This document shows, piece after piece, positions 40,042-49,539 of a stretch of DNA of 64,000 bases (its first letter is position 1; every line of letters begins with the position of its first letter). The DNA is from Erythrobacter sp047872805. Its GTDB lineage: Bacteria > Pseudomonadota > Alphaproteobacteria > Sphingomonadales > Sphingomonadaceae. A program made the position numbers and the translations under genes. The stretch lies in NCBI RefSeq assembly GCF_047872805.1, contig NZ_JBLQUK010000007.1, positions 1-64,000 on the forward strand. Reading direction: 5' to 3'. The notes beneath the pieces were generated by a model. That model did no database searches, was not told the DNA's origin, and saw only the letters and a program-made list of their open reading frames with translations.

Positions 40042-41594
40042 GCTGCTTTCCCACCCTTTTTCAATGTATCAGAATCAACCGCACCGGCGACTGCCAGGTC
40101 TGCGTTTTGTCGCTCAATCAACTCGTCAATGTCAGCAGCGGGCATGGCCTTGTAATACAGCCACCCCTGAATCTGGTCGCATCCTGCCAGCCGCACCATG
40201 TCGGCTTGCTCGATGGTTTCGACCCCTTCTGCCGTGACGCCCATCTTGAGCGCGCGGGCGACCGCGATGCTGGACAACATCATTGCGCGGCTGCCATCAT
40301 CCTGACCCGCGTCCACCACCAGACTGCGGTCAAGCTTAAGCTTTTCAAAGCGGAACTGGCGCAGGAACCCGATCGAGGCATAGCCGGTCCCAAAGTCATC
40401 GAGTGAAATGCGCACGCCAAATTTGCGGATCACGTCCAGACTGCGTTCGGCCACCACCGGGTCGAGCACCAGACACGTTTCGGTCACCTCAAGTTCGAGC
40501 AGATGCGGGGGAAAGCCTGTCTCTTCGAGAATTTCACCCAGCTTGATCGGAAATTCGGGGTTGCGCAGCTGCGCTGCGGAAATGTTCACCGACAGGGTGA
40601 TGCCCTTCCACCGGCGCGCGGTGCACACCGCTTCGCGCAGCACCCACAGGCCGATAGGGTTAATAATCCCCGATTCCTCGGCCACCGGAATGAACACGGC
40701 GGGGCCGATATTGCGGCCGTCCTTGCGGTTCCAGCGCAGCAGCGCCTCAACCGCGACAATTCTGCCTCCAACCGCATCGACCAGCGGTTGATAGGCGATT
40801 TCAAACTCACCGTTGGAAAGCCCGCCGCGCAGTTCATCTTCAAGCTCGCGCACGGCTTCGCGGCGTTGGTCAAAACTTTCGTTGAACCATGTGCAGCGCA
40901 TCTTGCCGCCGCGTTTGGACATATACATGGCCACGTCCGACCGGCGCAGCATTTCCGAGGATGGCAGGCGGTTGTCGGCGGTGCTGCGTGCGAGCCCGAT
41001 GCTGGCACCGACATTGATCTGAAGCGCACCGACATTCACCGGCGATTGCAGCTGTTGCAGCAATGTCCGGCAAATCCCTTCGAGGATGGTGCCAGCCACC
41101 CGGCCATGCATTACGGCCGCAAATTCGTCCCCGCCAAGCCGATAGCAGCGCGCTTCATTTGCGCATGCTTTCTGCAGCAGCCTTGCGCATTGCTGGATCA
41201 ATTGATCGCCGACCGCGTGGCCATAATGGTCATTGACCTGTTTGAAACTGTCGAGATCGATCAGCGCAATCGCCACTTCTTCCCTGGATTGTGAGAGCCG
41301 CTCGACATCGGCGTGCAGGGCCCGGCGATTGGGCAGTTTGCTCAATGTGTCGGTGCTCCCAAGCGATTCCAGCTCGCGCACATTGGCAATACCATTGCGA
41401 CTGAGTAGAAAAATCGTTGCCGCGTAGACCAATGTGCCCGCGATCAGCAGAGCGCTGGGTGAGGCAAATTCGAGCGTATCGCTCGCGATCACAACCAGCG
41501 CGACCAGAGCAAACACCAGCGAAACCGTGGCCAAGGGCACCAGCACCAGCCCGACCGGGGTCAGGCGCAAGGGTTTGCTCGGATTTGGCACCAT
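40038..41594 (-). CDS. GGDEF-EAL c-di-GMP protein
   Basis: 518 residues. Two N-terminal membrane helices (13-36 and 47-64) precede a GGDEF domain with an intact GGDEF motif at 154-158. No RxxD inhibitory site is seen five residues before it. The EAL domain follows with EALLRW at 283-288, and later DDFGTGYASIGFLR and AEGVET. Both cyclase and phosphodiesterase residues appear present, so it may make or break cyclic di-GMP. It overlaps the chemoreceptor 2 gene by 4 bp and follows the cheR gene at 123 bp, linking motility and second-messenger control. Confidence 0.92.
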   Translation of the reverse strand: MVPNPSKPLRLTPVGLVLVPLATVSLVFALVALVVIASDTLEFASPSALLIAGTLVYAATIFLLSRNGIANVRELESLGSTDTLSKLPNRRALHADVERLSQSREEVAIALIDLDSFKQVNDHYGHAVGDQLIQQCARLLQKACANEARCYRLGGDEFAAVMHGRVAGTILEGICRTLLQQLQSPVNVGALQINVGASIGLARSTADNRLPSSEMLRRSDVAMYMSKRGGKMRCTWFNESFDQRREAVRELEDELRGGLSNGEFEIAYQPLVDAVGGRIVAVEALLRWNRKDGRNIGPAVFIPVAEESGIINPIGLWVLREAVCTARRWKGITLSVNISAAQLRNPEFPIKLGEILEETGFPPHLLELEVTETCLVLDPVVAERSLDVIRKFGVRISLDDFGTGYASIGFLRQFRFEKLKLDRSLVVDAGQDDGSRAMMLSSIAVARALKMGVTAEGVETIEQADMVRLAGCDQIQGWLYYKAMPAADIDELIERQNADLAVAGAVDSDTLKKGGKAA

Positions 41595-41716
41595 GGCTCC
41601 TGCTGTCGGCGCTCAAACGCGCGTTTGCGATAACCCGTTTCCTAAAGAGCATTGGCTAATGAAGGGTAAAGCGAGACGCTCTACATCGGTAAAAGCCTGC
41701 AGGTGCGCGTTAATTT

Positions 41717-42580
41717 TCAGGCCTGAGCGAAGGCCGAACTGCGCGCCGCGCAGTCCGCAATTTCATAAAGGCTGGCGCGGTGCGGCGACGGCACAAATGC
41801 GCGGGTCTGGCCCACCACCGTTTCACCTGCGCCCAACATCAGGAAACCATCGCGCGCCAATCCGCTGGACAATCGGTCAAACGCCAGCTCCCGCGTCGAG
41901 CGGTCGAAATAGAGCAACACGTTGCGACACAGGATCAGATCAAACCGCTGACGGGCGGGCGGATCGTTCAGCACATTATGCTGTTGAAATCGGGTGATAT
42001 GCCGGACGTGATCGCGGATCTGCCAGCCGTCCGGCGTTTCGTCAAAATGCCGCAGCATCTGCGCGACGCCCAGCCCGCGCTGGACCTCGAATTGGCTATA
42101 CAATCCGGTGCGCGCCGTGCGGACTGCGCTATGCGAAACATCGGTGCCCAGAATGTCGATGGTCCAGCCCTGCCAGCGCTCTTTCTGATCTTCGAACAGC
42201 ATCGCCAAGGAATGGACTTCCTGTCCGGTGGAGCAACCTGCACACCAGATTGAAATGCGTTTCGCATGTTCGCGACTGCGCGCCAATTCGGGCAGCACCT
42301 GGTCAGGTATCTGGTCAAATGTAGGCTTGTCACGGAAGAAATAGGTTTCGTTGTTGAGCAGGGCCTCAACCACTTCGGATGCCAGATCGTGATCGTGGCT
42401 TCGGCGGCGCGGCACATCAAGCATGCAGACAAGCTGGTCGATATTGCTGATCCCGTGCTGACGGAACACCCCGCCAAGCGCGGTGCCGATGCGCCAGCGG
42501 CGGCTTTCGGTCAGCTGCTGACCGGTTTGCGCGCAAAGCAGTTCAGCAATAATCTGATAGGAGGCTTCGCTGACTTCCAT
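41717..42580 (-). CDS. cheR: chemotaxis protein methyltransferase CheR
   Basis: 287 residues. The N-terminal helical domain is followed by the SAM-binding domain with SIWCAGCSTGQEVHSLAML, ILGTDVSHSAVRTARTGLYS, FDLILCRNVLLYFD and FLMLGAGETV. CheR methylates glutamates on chemoreceptors, opposing CheB. It starts 6 bp after cheB ends, in the same operon. Confidence 0.95.
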   Translation of the reverse strand: MEVSEASYQIIAELLCAQTGQQLTESRRWRIGTALGGVFRQHGISNIDQLVCMLDVPRRRSHDHDLASEVVEALLNNETYFFRDKPTFDQIPDQVLPELARSREHAKRISIWCAGCSTGQEVHSLAMLFEDQKERWQGWTIDILGTDVSHSAVRTARTGLYSQFEVQRGLGVAQMLRHFDETPDGWQIRDHVRHITRFQQHNVLNDPPARQRFDLILCRNVLLYFDRSTRELAFDRLSSGLARDGFLMLGAGETVVGQTRAFVPSPHRASLYEIADCAARSSAFAQA

Positions 42581-42586
42581 AGCGGA

Positions 42587-43798
42587 TCAGGCGGGCATGT
42601 TCGCCGGGTCGCGGGAAAACGCCGCGAATTGCGCCATGATCGCCATACCCAGCGCATCGGGAGAGGCGATGAGGCTGGTCAGACCGGCTTTGGCGACCGC
42701 GCCCGGCATACCCCAGACTGCGCTGCTTTCTGCATCCTGCGCCCAGACCGAACCGCCCGCTGCGACCAGATCTTCCGCCCCTTCGACCCCGTCGCGTCCC
42801 ATGCCCGACAGGATCACGGCCAAAGCCCGGCCTTCGCAGGCCACCGCAAGACTGGAAAGCATCGGGCTGACCGAAGGAAGGCAACCGCTCGGCGCAGGAA
42901 TAGCGGAAATTCCGGTAACCAGCCGATCACCAATGCGGCGTGCGATCATGTGGCCGTGGCCGGTCGCAATGGCGATTTCACCTTTGCGAATTTCGGTGCC
43001 GTCTTCGGCGATATGCGTCGGGCGTCCGCTGGCGACTTCGATTTGCCGCGCGAACACGGGGATGAAGGAGCTCGGCAAATGCTGAGTAATCAAGATCGGG
43101 AGATCGAATTCGGGGGTGAGTGCGCGCAGCATCACGTTGAGCGCGTGGATACCTCCGGTTGAAGCTCCGATTGCGAGCACATCCGGGTGTTTGGTGCGGC
43201 GCTGGCTGCGCGTGGACAGCGGCTGATCCGGATTGCCGCCGATTGGGGCGGTTGCAGGTGCCAGTGCGGACGATGCAGCGGCAGCATCAGACCGCTCGGC
43301 TAATGCTTCGTGGCTGCCCAGTGCGCGGATCTTGGCCAGCATCTGGCTACGATATTCTTCGGTAAATCCGCCTGGACGCGGTTTGAGCATGGTGTCCGCC
43401 GCGCCGGTCGACAAGGCCTGCACGCTTGCCTCGGCTCCGTCTTCGGTGAGCGAGGAGACCACCATCACCTGTGCATTGGGCGCAGCTGCAAGGATCGCGG
43501 GCAAGGCTTCGAGCCCGCCCATGCCCGGCATTTCGAGGTCGAGTAGGATGACATCGACATCGGCGCGCTGCAATTGGGCGATGCCGCGTTCCGCGCTGCT
43601 GGCGGTTTCGGCCACGACCATGGCACCGTCGCTTTCGACCATGCGTTTGAAAATGGTCCGTACGGTCAACGAATCGTCAATCAGCATGACTCGGATTGCG
43701 TCTGCAGGGCGCACCTTGACCGACCAATCAGATTGCCCGTCGGTTAGCGGATCGGCCCCCTTGAGCAGGCGCGAGGCAGAGGGCACTCTTGCGTTCAT
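42587..43798 (-). CDS. cheB: chemotaxis methylesterase CheB
   Basis: 403 residues. The receiver domain (36-155) has DD at 41-42 and the phospho-acceptor D87 in ILLDLEMPGMGG. A linker follows and the esterase domain (205-400) has S213 in AIGASTGG, H240 in ITQHLP and D336 in SGMGRDG, the catalytic triad. CheB demethylates receptors and also deamidates them. Its start overlaps the stop of cheY by 4 bp. Confidence 0.96.
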   Translation of the reverse strand: MNARVPSASRLLKGADPLTDGQSDWSVKVRPADAIRVMLIDDSLTVRTIFKRMVESDGAMVVAETASSAERGIAQLQRADVDVILLDLEMPGMGGLEALPAILAAAPNAQVMVVSSLTEDGAEASVQALSTGAADTMLKPRPGGFTEEYRSQMLAKIRALGSHEALAERSDAAAASSALAPATAPIGGNPDQPLSTRSQRRTKHPDVLAIGASTGGIHALNVMLRALTPEFDLPILITQHLPSSFIPVFARQIEVASGRPTHIAEDGTEIRKGEIAIATGHGHMIARRIGDRLVTGISAIPAPSGCLPSVSPMLSSLAVACEGRALAVILSGMGRDGVEGAEDLVAAGGSVWAQDAESSAVWGMPGAVAKAGLTSLIASPDALGMAIMAQFAAFSRDPANMPA

Positions 43799-44160
43799 GC
43801 GAAACCAACCAATTGCAATTTTATCTGGAGGGTTTCGTGGTCGAAGGGTTTCATCACATATTCATCGGCGCCAGCGCTGATCGCCTCGCGGATATGGGCG
43901 ACATCGTTTTCGGTGGTGCAGAACACCACCTTGGGCTTGTCCCCGCCGGGACGCTTACGCAACTGGGTGATGAATTCGATCCCGGTCATCACCGGCATGT
44001 TCCAGTCCAGCAGAACCACATCCGGCATCTCGGCCTCGCACGCATCGAGGCCCAATTGGCCATTCTCCGCTTCGTTGACGGCAAAATCGAGCCTTTCGAG
44101 AATATGCCTCGATACCTTTCGGATCACGCGTGAATCGTCGACGATAAGGCAAGTTCGCAT
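43795..44160 (-). CDS. cheY: CheY-like response regulator
   Basis: 121 residues, a single receiver domain. Acidic pair D8-D9, phospho-acceptor D52 in VLLDWNMPVMTG, T82/T83 in FCTTEN and K104 in YVMKPF. Phosphorylated by CheA, it probably acts on the flagellar motor, as in other systems. The start at 44160 is chosen because MRTCLIVDDS begins the fold. Confidence 0.94.
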   Translation of the reverse strand: MRTCLIVDDSRVIRKVSRHILERLDFAVNEAENGQLGLDACEAEMPDVVLLDWNMPVMTGIEFITQLRKRPGGDKPKVVFCTTENDVAHIREAISAGADEYVMKPFDHETLQIKLQLVGFA

Positions 44161-44244
44161 GGCTATTCCTTCGATCTGGCCGGTCATCTGGCCTGAATCA
44201 TGATCGCATTGACCCGAAATTAAGCTCAGAAGGTAAGTATTGGA

Positions 44245-44688
44245 TTAAGCAGCGGCTCCGATTGCTTCTGGTCCTCTGATCAGCGCGGCGAGGTCGATCA
44301 GCAGCGCCGGGCCGGTGCGGGTTTCGATCATTCCAGTGGCGACCCGCGACCATTCCTGGCCAAAACCACCGGGGATATCCCCGACTTCGTCCATGCCGGT
44401 GGTGATGTCTTCGATGGAATCGATCCGCAGCGCATAAGAATACCCATCCACCGCGACCACGATGGCGCGATCGTCACATGGCCATTGCTCCGGGTCGAAG
44501 CCCAATGCGAGGCGGCAATCGATCACGGTCAACGCCTGGCTGCGCATCGCAGTGATCCCGGCGATGAATTCGGGCGCGCGCGGCACAGGCGAGATTGCGC
44601 CGATTTCTATAACGGATTGGACATCATGTGCGCGCAACGCGCAGCGTCGGCCGGCGATCTGAGTCATGACAAGCAGATCATTCATCAC
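44245..44688 (-). CDS. cheW: chemotaxis coupling protein CheW
   Basis: 147 residues of the CheW fold: MTQIAGRRCALRAHDVQSVIE, PRAPEFIAGITAMRSQALTVIDCR and the closing IDLAALIRG. CheW links receptors to CheA. Its start overlaps the cheA stop by 4 bp (ATGA), and cheY follows after 84 bp. Confidence 0.94.
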   Translation of the reverse strand: MMNDLLVMTQIAGRRCALRAHDVQSVIEIGAISPVPRAPEFIAGITAMRSQALTVIDCRLALGFDPEQWPCDDRAIVVAVDGYSYALRIDSIEDITTGMDEVGDIPGGFGQEWSRVATGMIETRTGPALLIDLAALIRGPEAIGAAA

Positions 44689-47117
44689 CTTTTCCCTTCC
44701 GCATTGCGAACCTTGTTCAGCGCCTCGATCAATCCATCTCGGTCATAGCGGTAAACCGTTTCCGCATGGGCTGGCGCGGCGGGCACTTCGCGCAACCGGA
44801 TGACCGGAGAGGTGAATTCCATATCAAGCGCGAGCGCGGCCTCATATTCGTCGTCGAACAGGATCGTCACAGCTTCGCTCGCCGCGCCGCTCTGTTTGCC
44901 CGAACCCGCGGCGATCTCATATCCGGCAGAGGTGACCAGCGGTGCCAGAATTGTGCGCGACCAGTCAGTGTCGGGGATGCGGCACAGCGGTTTTGACGCC
45001 GCTTCGGGCGCTTCACCGTAACGCGCAAACAATTCATGGCCATCCACCAGCGATACGGTCTGACCGCGCACGAGCGTGACCGCTTCGATTAGCGGATCAT
45101 CGGCGACCGGTTTGAAGGTTTCGGTCAGTTCGGCCGCGTCATCGATGTCGCGCACCGCGTGGAGCAACTCGCATGATCCATCGGTCAGCCTGAGCAGCCG
45201 CAGCTTTTCGGCTGGCAAGGGTCCATCGGGAAGCCCGATCAGCGGCAGGATCACGCCATCGATCACCGCGCGCGGCGAACCCGCCGACAGATCAATCGCC
45301 GAAGCGGGTGCCGTTTCGATGCGCTGCACCAGTTCCAGCCGGATCGCGCAGCGGCGACCGGCAAAATCGGTAAACAGCATCGCCCGGCAGATGTCCTTGG
45401 CTGCGACTTTCGCAGAGTCATCGGCAAGTTTGAGCACGCGGCTGCGCGCGTCTGACACCAGCCCATAACGCCCGGCGACATTGGTCACATCCAGCAGCAG
45501 CACCGGCTGTCCGTCGTCAAGCAGGGTCGAGCCTGCGTACAGCCCGCTTTTCATCACCGCAGGCGCCAGCGGTTTCACCACCAGATCGCCATGCGAATGG
45601 ATGCGGTCCACCGCCAGCGCAAACAGATCGCCGCTGGCAAGCCGCAACAACACCATTGTGTGTTGCCCTTCGGCAATATCGCCAACGGGCAGGCCAAGCA
45701 CTTCGGTCAACATCAGGCACGGCACCCGCGACCCGCGAAATGTCACCAGCGCCGTTTCCCCGATGCGCGTGAAATCGAGCGCTTTGGAAGATGCGTGAAT
45801 GATTTCTTCGACATAGCTTTGCGGGATCGCAAAGCGCTGATCCCCTATCTCCACCGTCAGCCCGGCGATAATGCTGAGCGTCAACGGAATTTGCAGCGTG
45901 AACAGCGTGCCGACCCCGTTTGAACTGGTCACTTTGATGCTGCCGCCAACCCGTTCCAGGTTCTGCCGGACCACATCCAGTCCAACCCCGCGCCCCGAAA
46001 CATTGCTGACGGCGGCGGCGGTTGAAAAGCCCGGTTCAAAGATCAGCTGGAGGATCTTCTCGCGCGTCATCCCGGCGCGTTCGGAAGCGGATATGAGGCC
46101 GGTCGCAACCGCTTTTTCCGCGATCCGTTGTTCGTCGAGCCCGTTTCCATCGTCGCTGACCACAATCGAGATCGTGTTGCCAGATTGGCGGGCGGCGATC
46201 GACAACAGGCCAATCTCGCGCTTTCCGACCGCGAGGCGGCTGGAGGGCGGTTCGATCCCGTGGTCGACCGCGTTGCGAATGAGATGGGTGATCGGGTCGC
46301 GGATCGTTTCGATCATTTCGCGGTCCAGTTCGACTTCGCCCCCTTCGAGGTCGATCATCACCTGTTTGCCCAGATCCGCCGACAGATCGCGCACCAGTCG
46401 GGGCAGCGCGCTGAACAGCGTCTCGATCCGCTGCATCCGCATCCGTGTGATTGCATCGCGGACATCGGCAAGGATTGTGGTGAGCCGTTCAAACGGCCCG
46501 TCAATCGTCGGCTGAGTGCCTGCCTGACGCAGCCGGTGTGCCAGATCGTTGCGCGCCAGAACCATGTCGGAAACGCCGCTCATCACCCGGTCGAGCAATT
46601 CGACGGGCAAACGAATGGAGCGCTGCGGCGCGGCTGCATCTGCTTTTCTGGATGCGGAGGGATCCACGGCGGCATGTTCGCCCGTATCCGACAACGCGCT
46701 GGCGGGGTCATGCGCAGGAGCCGCGTCCATGTCATCGAGGGCAATCTCTGCCCCCGGTTCCAGCGCGGCAATCAGCGCCTCATCGCCGCCCTCGGGAAAT
46801 TCTTCGCCTGCTTCGATCGCGGTGACCATTTGCGCGATCCGATCGATGATGGCGAGCACTGCAGTAACCAGCGCGCTGTCTGGATCACGGCGACCCGCAC
46901 GGCAATCGGCGAGCGCATCTTCGGCGGCGTGGCTGAGCCCGGCGAGACGGGGAAAATCGAAGAAGCCGCAATTGCCCTTTACCGTGTGGACAAAGCGGAA
47001 AATGGTGTCGATGCGCGCGCGGTCTGCCGGGTCGGCCTCCCACGCGACGATTTCGCCGACGCTGGCTTCCAGCATCTCCCGTGTTTCCGCGACGAAATCC
47101 GCCAGCAGGTCGTCCAT
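44685..47117 (-). CDS. cheA: chemotaxis histidine kinase CheA
   Basis: 810 residues. The Hpt domain has H44 in FRFVHTVKGNCGFF. There is no recognisable P2 domain between about 110 and 165; a low-complexity linker fills it. Dimerisation comes next, then the ATPase domain with HLIRNAVDHGIE, VSDDGNGLD and GRGVGLDVVRQNL. A CheW-like domain (about 400-535) is followed by a second CheW-like segment and a C-terminal region (about 690-790) that resembles a degenerate receiver without the acidic acceptor. First gene of the che operon. Confidence 0.94.
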   Translation of the reverse strand: MDDLLADFVAETREMLEASVGEIVAWEADPADRARIDTIFRFVHTVKGNCGFFDFPRLAGLSHAAEDALADCRAGRRDPDSALVTAVLAIIDRIAQMVTAIEAGEEFPEGGDEALIAALEPGAEIALDDMDAAPAHDPASALSDTGEHAAVDPSASRKADAAAPQRSIRLPVELLDRVMSGVSDMVLARNDLAHRLRQAGTQPTIDGPFERLTTILADVRDAITRMRMQRIETLFSALPRLVRDLSADLGKQVMIDLEGGEVELDREMIETIRDPITHLIRNAVDHGIEPPSSRLAVGKREIGLLSIAARQSGNTISIVVSDDGNGLDEQRIAEKAVATGLISASERAGMTREKILQLIFEPGFSTAAAVSNVSGRGVGLDVVRQNLERVGGSIKVTSSNGVGTLFTLQIPLTLSIIAGLTVEIGDQRFAIPQSYVEEIIHASSKALDFTRIGETALVTFRGSRVPCLMLTEVLGLPVGDIAEGQHTMVLLRLASGDLFALAVDRIHSHGDLVVKPLAPAVMKSGLYAGSTLLDDGQPVLLLDVTNVAGRYGLVSDARSRVLKLADDSAKVAAKDICRAMLFTDFAGRRCAIRLELVQRIETAPASAIDLSAGSPRAVIDGVILPLIGLPDGPLPAEKLRLLRLTDGSCELLHAVRDIDDAAELTETFKPVADDPLIEAVTLVRGQTVSLVDGHELFARYGEAPEAASKPLCRIPDTDWSRTILAPLVTSAGYEIAAGSGKQSGAASEAVTILFDDEYEAALALDMEFTSPVIRLREVPAAPAHAETVYRYDRDGLIEALNKVRNAEGKR

Positions 47118-47161
47118 GACGCGCGTGCCCCTTTTACAGTCGGATACATCTATGGACGGGG

Positions 47162-47170
47162 ATGGTTAAC
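47162..47170 (-). promoter_or_regulatory. possible CtrA half-site before cheA
   Basis: On the minus strand GTTAACCAT precedes cheA by about 45 bp. TTAACCAT matches a CtrA half-site described in Caulobacter, but a single short match is weak evidence. Confidence 0.25.
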
Positions 47171-47176
47171 GAAAGC

Positions 47177-48583
47177 CTACTTTGGCGATCTTCCCGGCGT
47201 GTCGGGCGCGCGGCGGACCAGCACCCAGTAAATGAGCAGCACACCGGTCAGCGCGCCAAACAGATTGGCGACCAGCTCTGCGCTGTAAATGGCCGCGCTG
47301 CCCCAGTCATCCAGAAACAGCCACGCGGCGGGCAGCATCACCAGAAACACCCGCAAGGCCGATTGTCCCAGCGCAAAGGCCGCCTTGTCGACCGCGTTGA
47401 GAATCCCATTGGCAACGATCAACAGCCCGAACCCGGCATAGCCCCACGCGGCGATTTTCAGATAAAGCGCGAATTCGCGGGCAACGGCGGCATCATCTGT
47501 AAACAGATAGGCGAGGAATTCGCCGCCCGTCACCATCGCCGCTGCAATGGCAAGCCCCCACAGGATACAGAATCCAAAAGCATAAGCGGCGGCCATTCGG
47601 GCGCGGCCAAATTCGCGCGCGCCCCAATTTTGTCCTACGATTGCGCCGATTGCCCCTGACAGCGCCAGCAAGGGCACCACCGCGAAACTCTGCAACCGGC
47701 CCGCCGCGCCGAACCCCGCCACCGCCGCCTCCCCCTCGAGCGCGACGAGCGCAGTGAGGATCGATAGGCCAAGCGGGTTGATCGCGTTGGAGAGTGCGGC
47801 GGGCCCGGCGACTTTCAGGATCGCCGTCGCTGGATCGATCAGACGGCATTTGCGCAGCAGCACCAAATCAAGCGGCAATGCGGTGCTTCGCATCAGCAAG
47901 GCCGCCGCCGTCAGCCCGCAAACCCAGCCGATAATCGTGGCGTAGGCTGCGCCTGCAATTCCGAACCCTTCAAATCCAAAGGCTCCGGTGATCAGCAGCG
48001 GGTCGAGCACCCAGTTTGCCGCCGCATAAGTGATCGAAACCAGGCTGGTCCGCCGCGCCTCGCCCTGTCCTCGCAGCACCCCGTTGAACCCCATGATAAC
48101 AAGGATCAGTGGCAGGCCCAGCGCATAGGGCTGCATATAGGCACGGATCAACGGGCGCAGGTGTTCCGGCGCGTTCATCAACGCAAACAGCGGATCGATT
48201 AGCGCAAACAGCCCCAGCCCCAGCGCCAGCCCGCAGGCGAATGCAAACACGATCCCGAAATTGGCGCGCTGCGCGGCGCGGTCGCTGTCGCCTTCGCCCA
48301 GCGCGCGCGCAACCACCGAATTGATCCCAACCATGACCCCGACGCCCAGCGACGACAGCGCCACCGCAATCGGAAAGATAAAGGCAATCGCCGCCAGTTG
48401 AGCGCTGCCCAATTGTCCGATGAAATAGGCATCAACCAGACCGATCGACATGATCGCAGCAACGCCGATAATCGCGGGCAGGGTCTGGCCGATAAGGTGC
48501 CCCGTTACGCTGCCCGTGGTCAGCTTTGCGGTGGCCGCCATTGCATTGGCGGGCTGGGCAGGAATAGCATTGAGGTCGCTCAT
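47177..48583 (-). CDS. MATE-family efflux transporter
   Basis: About 468 residues from ATG 48583. Twelve hydrophobic helices are visible, with the first helix region TLPAIIGVAAIMSIGLVDAYFIGQLG typical of the family and the second half starting near ATAILKVAGPAALSNAINPLG. MATE proteins expel cationic compounds using Na+ or H+. The ORF could extend to 48757 but those residues are unlike the family. Substrate not predictable. Confidence 0.92.
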   Translation of the reverse strand: MSDLNAIPAQPANAMAATAKLTTGSVTGHLIGQTLPAIIGVAAIMSIGLVDAYFIGQLGSAQLAAIAFIFPIAVALSSLGVGVMVGINSVVARALGEGDSDRAAQRANFGIVFAFACGLALGLGLFALIDPLFALMNAPEHLRPLIRAYMQPYALGLPLILVIMGFNGVLRGQGEARRTSLVSITYAAANWVLDPLLITGAFGFEGFGIAGAAYATIIGWVCGLTAAALLMRSTALPLDLVLLRKCRLIDPATAILKVAGPAALSNAINPLGLSILTALVALEGEAAVAGFGAAGRLQSFAVVPLLALSGAIGAIVGQNWGAREFGRARMAAAYAFGFCILWGLAIAAAMVTGGEFLAYLFTDDAAVAREFALYLKIAAWGYAGFGLLIVANGILNAVDKAAFALGQSALRVFLVMLPAAWLFLDDWGSAAIYSAELVANLFGALTGVLLIYWVLVRRAPDTPGRSPK

Positions 48584-48707
48584 CTGAGACTTGCGCCTAG
48601 CCGCGCGGTGGAGGCTTGGCAAAGTCAATCTTGGGCGAAACACTTGTGCAGAAACGCGGTGCCATGCGATAGGAACGCCAAAGTCAAAAGGCAGAGAGGA
48701 TTCCCGC

Positions 48708-49484
48708 ATGGCAACGCAGCTCAAACCCAGCACCAGTCTCGAAGGGCAAGTCAGCAAGGAAGAATGGCAGGCGCGCCTCGACCTGGCCGCGTGTTACCGC
48801 ATCTTCTATCACCTTGGCTGGTCGGAATCGATCTACAACCACATCTCCTTGAAAGTGCCGGGAGAAGAGGGCACCTTCCTCATCAATCCGTTTGGCCTGC
48901 TCTATGATGAAGTGACCGCCAGCAATCTGGTCAAGATCGACGTCGAGGGCAACAATGTCGGCGGATCGCCCTATATGGTGAACAAGGCCGGTTTTACTCA
49001 GCACGCCTATTTCCACAAACATCTGGGCGCGCGCGCCGACGCAATCTGCCATGTCCACACCACCGCAACCATGGCGGTGTGCAGCCACAAGGGCGGATTG
49101 TTGCCGACCAATTTCTACGCCTGCAATTTTCAGGGCCAGATCGGTTATCACGATTTCGAAGGCGTCACCGTCCGCGCTGAGGAAGGTGAGCGGCTGGTCG
49201 AAAACCTTGGCGATCACACCATCCTGATGCTGCGCAACCATGGCCCGGTGGTGATGGATAAGCGAATTCAGGGTATGTTTGTGAAGATGTGGGCGCTGCA
49301 ACGCGCCTGCGAAATTCAGGTGGCGACGCTGGGGATGGGCGATCCCAACATCGTGCCGCAGGACGTCGTCAACGTGCATCAGCGCGACCTGCACGTCATG
49401 CAATCGCAGGGTGGCGCCGGGATTTTCGACTTCGAGGCGTGGAAACGCAAGATCGACAGGATCGACGATAGCTGGCGTTCGTAA
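48708..49484 (+). CDS. class II aldolase/adducin family protein
   Basis: 258 residues. A metal-dependent aldolase fold with YHLGWSESIYNHISLKVP, INPFGLLYDEVTASNLVKID, CHVHTTATMAVC carrying the metal-binding HxH, and MLRNHGPVVMDK with the third His. The family includes fuculose-phosphate aldolase and decarboxylases; the last section is more like adducin-type proteins, so the reaction is not certain. It lies ahead of a [2Fe-2S] protein gene on the same strand, with 55 bp between them. Confidence 0.85.
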   Translation: MATQLKPSTSLEGQVSKEEWQARLDLAACYRIFYHLGWSESIYNHISLKVPGEEGTFLINPFGLLYDEVTASNLVKIDVEGNNVGGSPYMVNKAGFTQHAYFHKHLGARADAICHVHTTATMAVCSHKGGLLPTNFYACNFQGQIGYHDFEGVTVRAEEGERLVENLGDHTILMLRNHGPVVMDKRIQGMFVKMWALQRACEIQVATLGMGDPNIVPQDVVNVHQRDLHVMQSQGGAGIFDFEAWKRKIDRIDDSWRS

Positions 49485-49539
49485 CGCTGCTCAGTCTGGC
49501 CCGCGTTCCTTGTTTTATCCCTTTGCATAAGGTGCGCCA

